A DNA stretch of 33,280 nt from Mycoplasma sp. CAG:956. GTDB lineage: Bacteria; Bacillota_I; Bacilli_A; RF39; UBA660. The notes under the pieces were generated by a model that made no database searches, was not told the origin of the DNA, and saw only the letters and a program-made list of their open reading frames with translations. Within the stretch, counting starts at the first letter, position 1. Each line of letters starts with the position of its first letter. Positions 32,269-33,280 of this stretch are shown in pieces. Location: the NCBI GenBank assembly GCA_000433475.1, contig HF993105.1, forward strand, positions 1 through 33,280, given 5' to 3'. A program made the position numbers and the translations under genes.

Positions 32269-33021
32269 ATGAATGTGAAAAGATTACTATCGTTGTTAGC
32301 ATTATCAACTGCCATAATTGGTATTGGTACAGTAAATGCCGAAGCAAATAATAATATTTATTATACTAATCCAAATGGTATCAACCTAACAGAAAAAGAG
32401 TATAATCTAGTAAAAACTATGTTTGATGATCACTTTCTTGAAATTATGAATCAAGATGATTATAACTATATTAATCGGCTTGATGTTAATAATAAAGAAG
32501 TTGAAGTAACAGTTAAAGAACCAGATTATATTCAATCAAGAACATCATCATACGTCGAAACACAAGCTAAGAGATTAGCAATTGGTAAGTCGTGTGATAG
32601 CAATGCTTGTACAATAATGATGAATAATACTTGGAAATATGTTCCAAAAGTTAAAAGTTACGATGTTATTGGGGCAATGTTTTCTAACACATCACTTTAC
32701 GATAATAGTAATGCCACTGTTTTTAAGTTTGATGGTACAAATCATGTTTGCGATAATTATGTTATAAATTCTGATGGTATCGGTTGTTCTTATAAACTAG
32801 ACTCAAATGCAACAGAAGAATTTTATACTTATATGACTTTTACTGTTCACACTAGTGGACTAGTCTATGGTAGTTATCAACATGCTACAAGCACAGTGAC
32901 ATTAAGTCAAAGTAAAAATTATTCATTTAATATAAATGGATATGGAAACGTATTCCTATTCAATACTTCTAAGGCAAGAAATTCTTATGATGGTATGGAT
33001 GGGGTTTCAATTTATGTTTAA
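32269..33021 (+). CDS. Secreted protein of unknown function
   Basis: This 250-aa protein has a signal peptide: KRLLSLLALSTAIIGIGTVNA with cleavage likely after NAEA (about residue 26). The mature part has five Cys, including KSCDSNACTI, and a beta-rich C-terminal half. The middle segment SRTSSYVETQAKRLAI may be helical, and the end SFNINGYGNVFLFNT suggests beta strands. No lipobox, LPxTG or membrane helix follows, so it is secreted rather than anchored. I could not name a family. The start is ATG 32269 or GTG 32275; the latter has the better spacing to AAAGGAG. Confidence 0.6.
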   Translation: MNVKRLLSLLALSTAIIGIGTVNAEANNNIYYTNPNGINLTEKEYNLVKTMFDDHFLEIMNQDDYNYINRLDVNNKEVEVTVKEPDYIQSRTSSYVETQAKRLAIGKSCDSNACTIMMNNTWKYVPKVKSYDVIGAMFSNTSLYDNSNATVFKFDGTNHVCDNYVINSDGIGCSYKLDSNATEEFYTYMTFTVHTSGLVYGSYQHATSTVTLSQSKNYSFNINGYGNVFLFNTSKARNSYDGMDGVSIYV

Positions 33022-33240
33022 TATTTAAAGAAAAAAGATAAAGATAAAAGATGAAAAATTATTATAATAGTATTAGAAATTTGACTAATACCAAACTAAG
33101 TTTAATGTATTATTTAAAGCCAGGGAAGGAGAGAACTGTCAATTAAAACTCACTAAGGCGAATAGAATAATACATAAAATAAATAAACAAAAAAACTACA
33201 ATAAATAAATTATTTACTAAAAAAGAATCAAGTTTTATAT
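33022..33240. other. AT-rich intergenic stretch before the right-hand IS end
   Basis: No convincing gene or regulatory element was seen. A 31-codon frame from ATG 33051 to 33146 (starting MKNYYNSIRN) lacks a ribosome site. An AGGAGAG at 33125-33131 is not followed by a plausible start. It is probably spacer or remnant DNA next to the insertion. Confidence 0.4.
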
Positions 33241-33280
33241 TGATGTGAACCCTATTTAGGAGACATTATAAAAAAAGACT
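33241..33280 (+). mobile_element. Left end of a second IS3/IS150-like insertion sequence (partial)
   Basis: TGATGTGAACCCTATTTAGG followed by AGACATTATAAAAAAAGACT matches the minus-strand IS end at 87-48 in 33 of 40 positions, and the last 20 bases agree perfectly. It starts at exactly 33241 and runs off the window. The transposase would lie to the right, so the two copies face away from one another. Confidence 0.6.

Noticed and set aside
33051..33146. 31-codon frame starting MKNYYNSIRN
   Set aside because: No ribosome site, no recognised family, and it lies in AT-rich DNA next to an IS end. Insufficient to call a gene.
1..33280. tRNA or rRNA genes
   Set aside because: No cloverleaf-like or rRNA-like segments were noticed. 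A covariance-model search would be the decisive test and was not possible.

Overview
The window reads as chromosomal DNA of a very AT-rich, walled Gram-positive bacterium of the Bacillota, probably class Bacilli. The evidence is the tmcAL(ylbM) / yceD / rpmF block arranged as in Bacillus, a rimM-trmD pair, a SpoVIF-type protein, cell-wall hydrolase domains, and TasA/SipW-type export genes. TGA is used as a stop and Trp is TGG, so the genetic code is standard. An uncultured gut lineage of the RF39/Erysipelotrichales kind would fit, but that is inference. No rRNA, tRNA or CRISPR array was seen.

Layout. (1) 1-87 and 33241-33280 are related, inverted ends of IS3/IS150-like insertion sequences, so the window is bounded by IS copies. 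(2) 120-5981 is housekeeping: tmcAL (minus strand), yceD, rpmF, lemA, tmk, a SpoU-family rRNA methyltransferase, rimM, trmD and a small unknown gene. (3) 5982-8545 is an accessory patch: a truncated gene remnant, short tandem repeats, then an AAA ATPase plus a RloB/Toprim-like protein that together look like an RloAB/PARIS-like phage-defence pair. (4) 8572-24860 is the centrepiece, a 16-kb locus for an envelope-spanning machine of type IV secretion (T4SS) character. It has four small pilin-like membrane proteins, a TadZ/CpaE-like protein with a broken P-loop, two VirB2/TrbC-like proteins (one fused to an exported domain), a VirB6-like channel protein with a long coiled coil, a PrgI/VirB3-like protein, a VirB4 ATPase split in two coupled genes, a SpoIID-SpoIID-M23 wall hydrolase, two lipoproteins that also carry a C-terminal membrane helix, and a VirD4/TraG coupling ATPase with a long acidic tail. 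No relaxase, primase, recombinase or recognisable oriT is visible. (5) 24861-25115 is a small rhodanese. (6) 25172-30746 is a surface-fibre locus: two TasA/camelysin-like proteins, a small membrane protein, a 903-aa protein of Asp/Asn/Gly calcium-loop repeats ending in a TasA-like domain, and a SipW-type signal peptidase. (7) 30806-33021 holds a SpoVIF-like gene, an XRE regulator with a membrane anchor and outer domain, and a secreted protein of unknown function.

How the parts may work together (inference). VirB4, VirD4, VirB3, VirB6 and VirB2 equivalents with a dedicated wall hydrolase make a nearly complete Gram-positive T4SS. Embedded in housekeeping DNA and lacking DNA-transfer genes, it may move proteins or build an adhesive appendage rather than conjugate. 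The pilin-like proteins and TadZ-like gene give it a Tad-pilus flavour not usual for T4SSs. The adjacent SipW/TasA locus would place calcium-binding fibres on the same surface.
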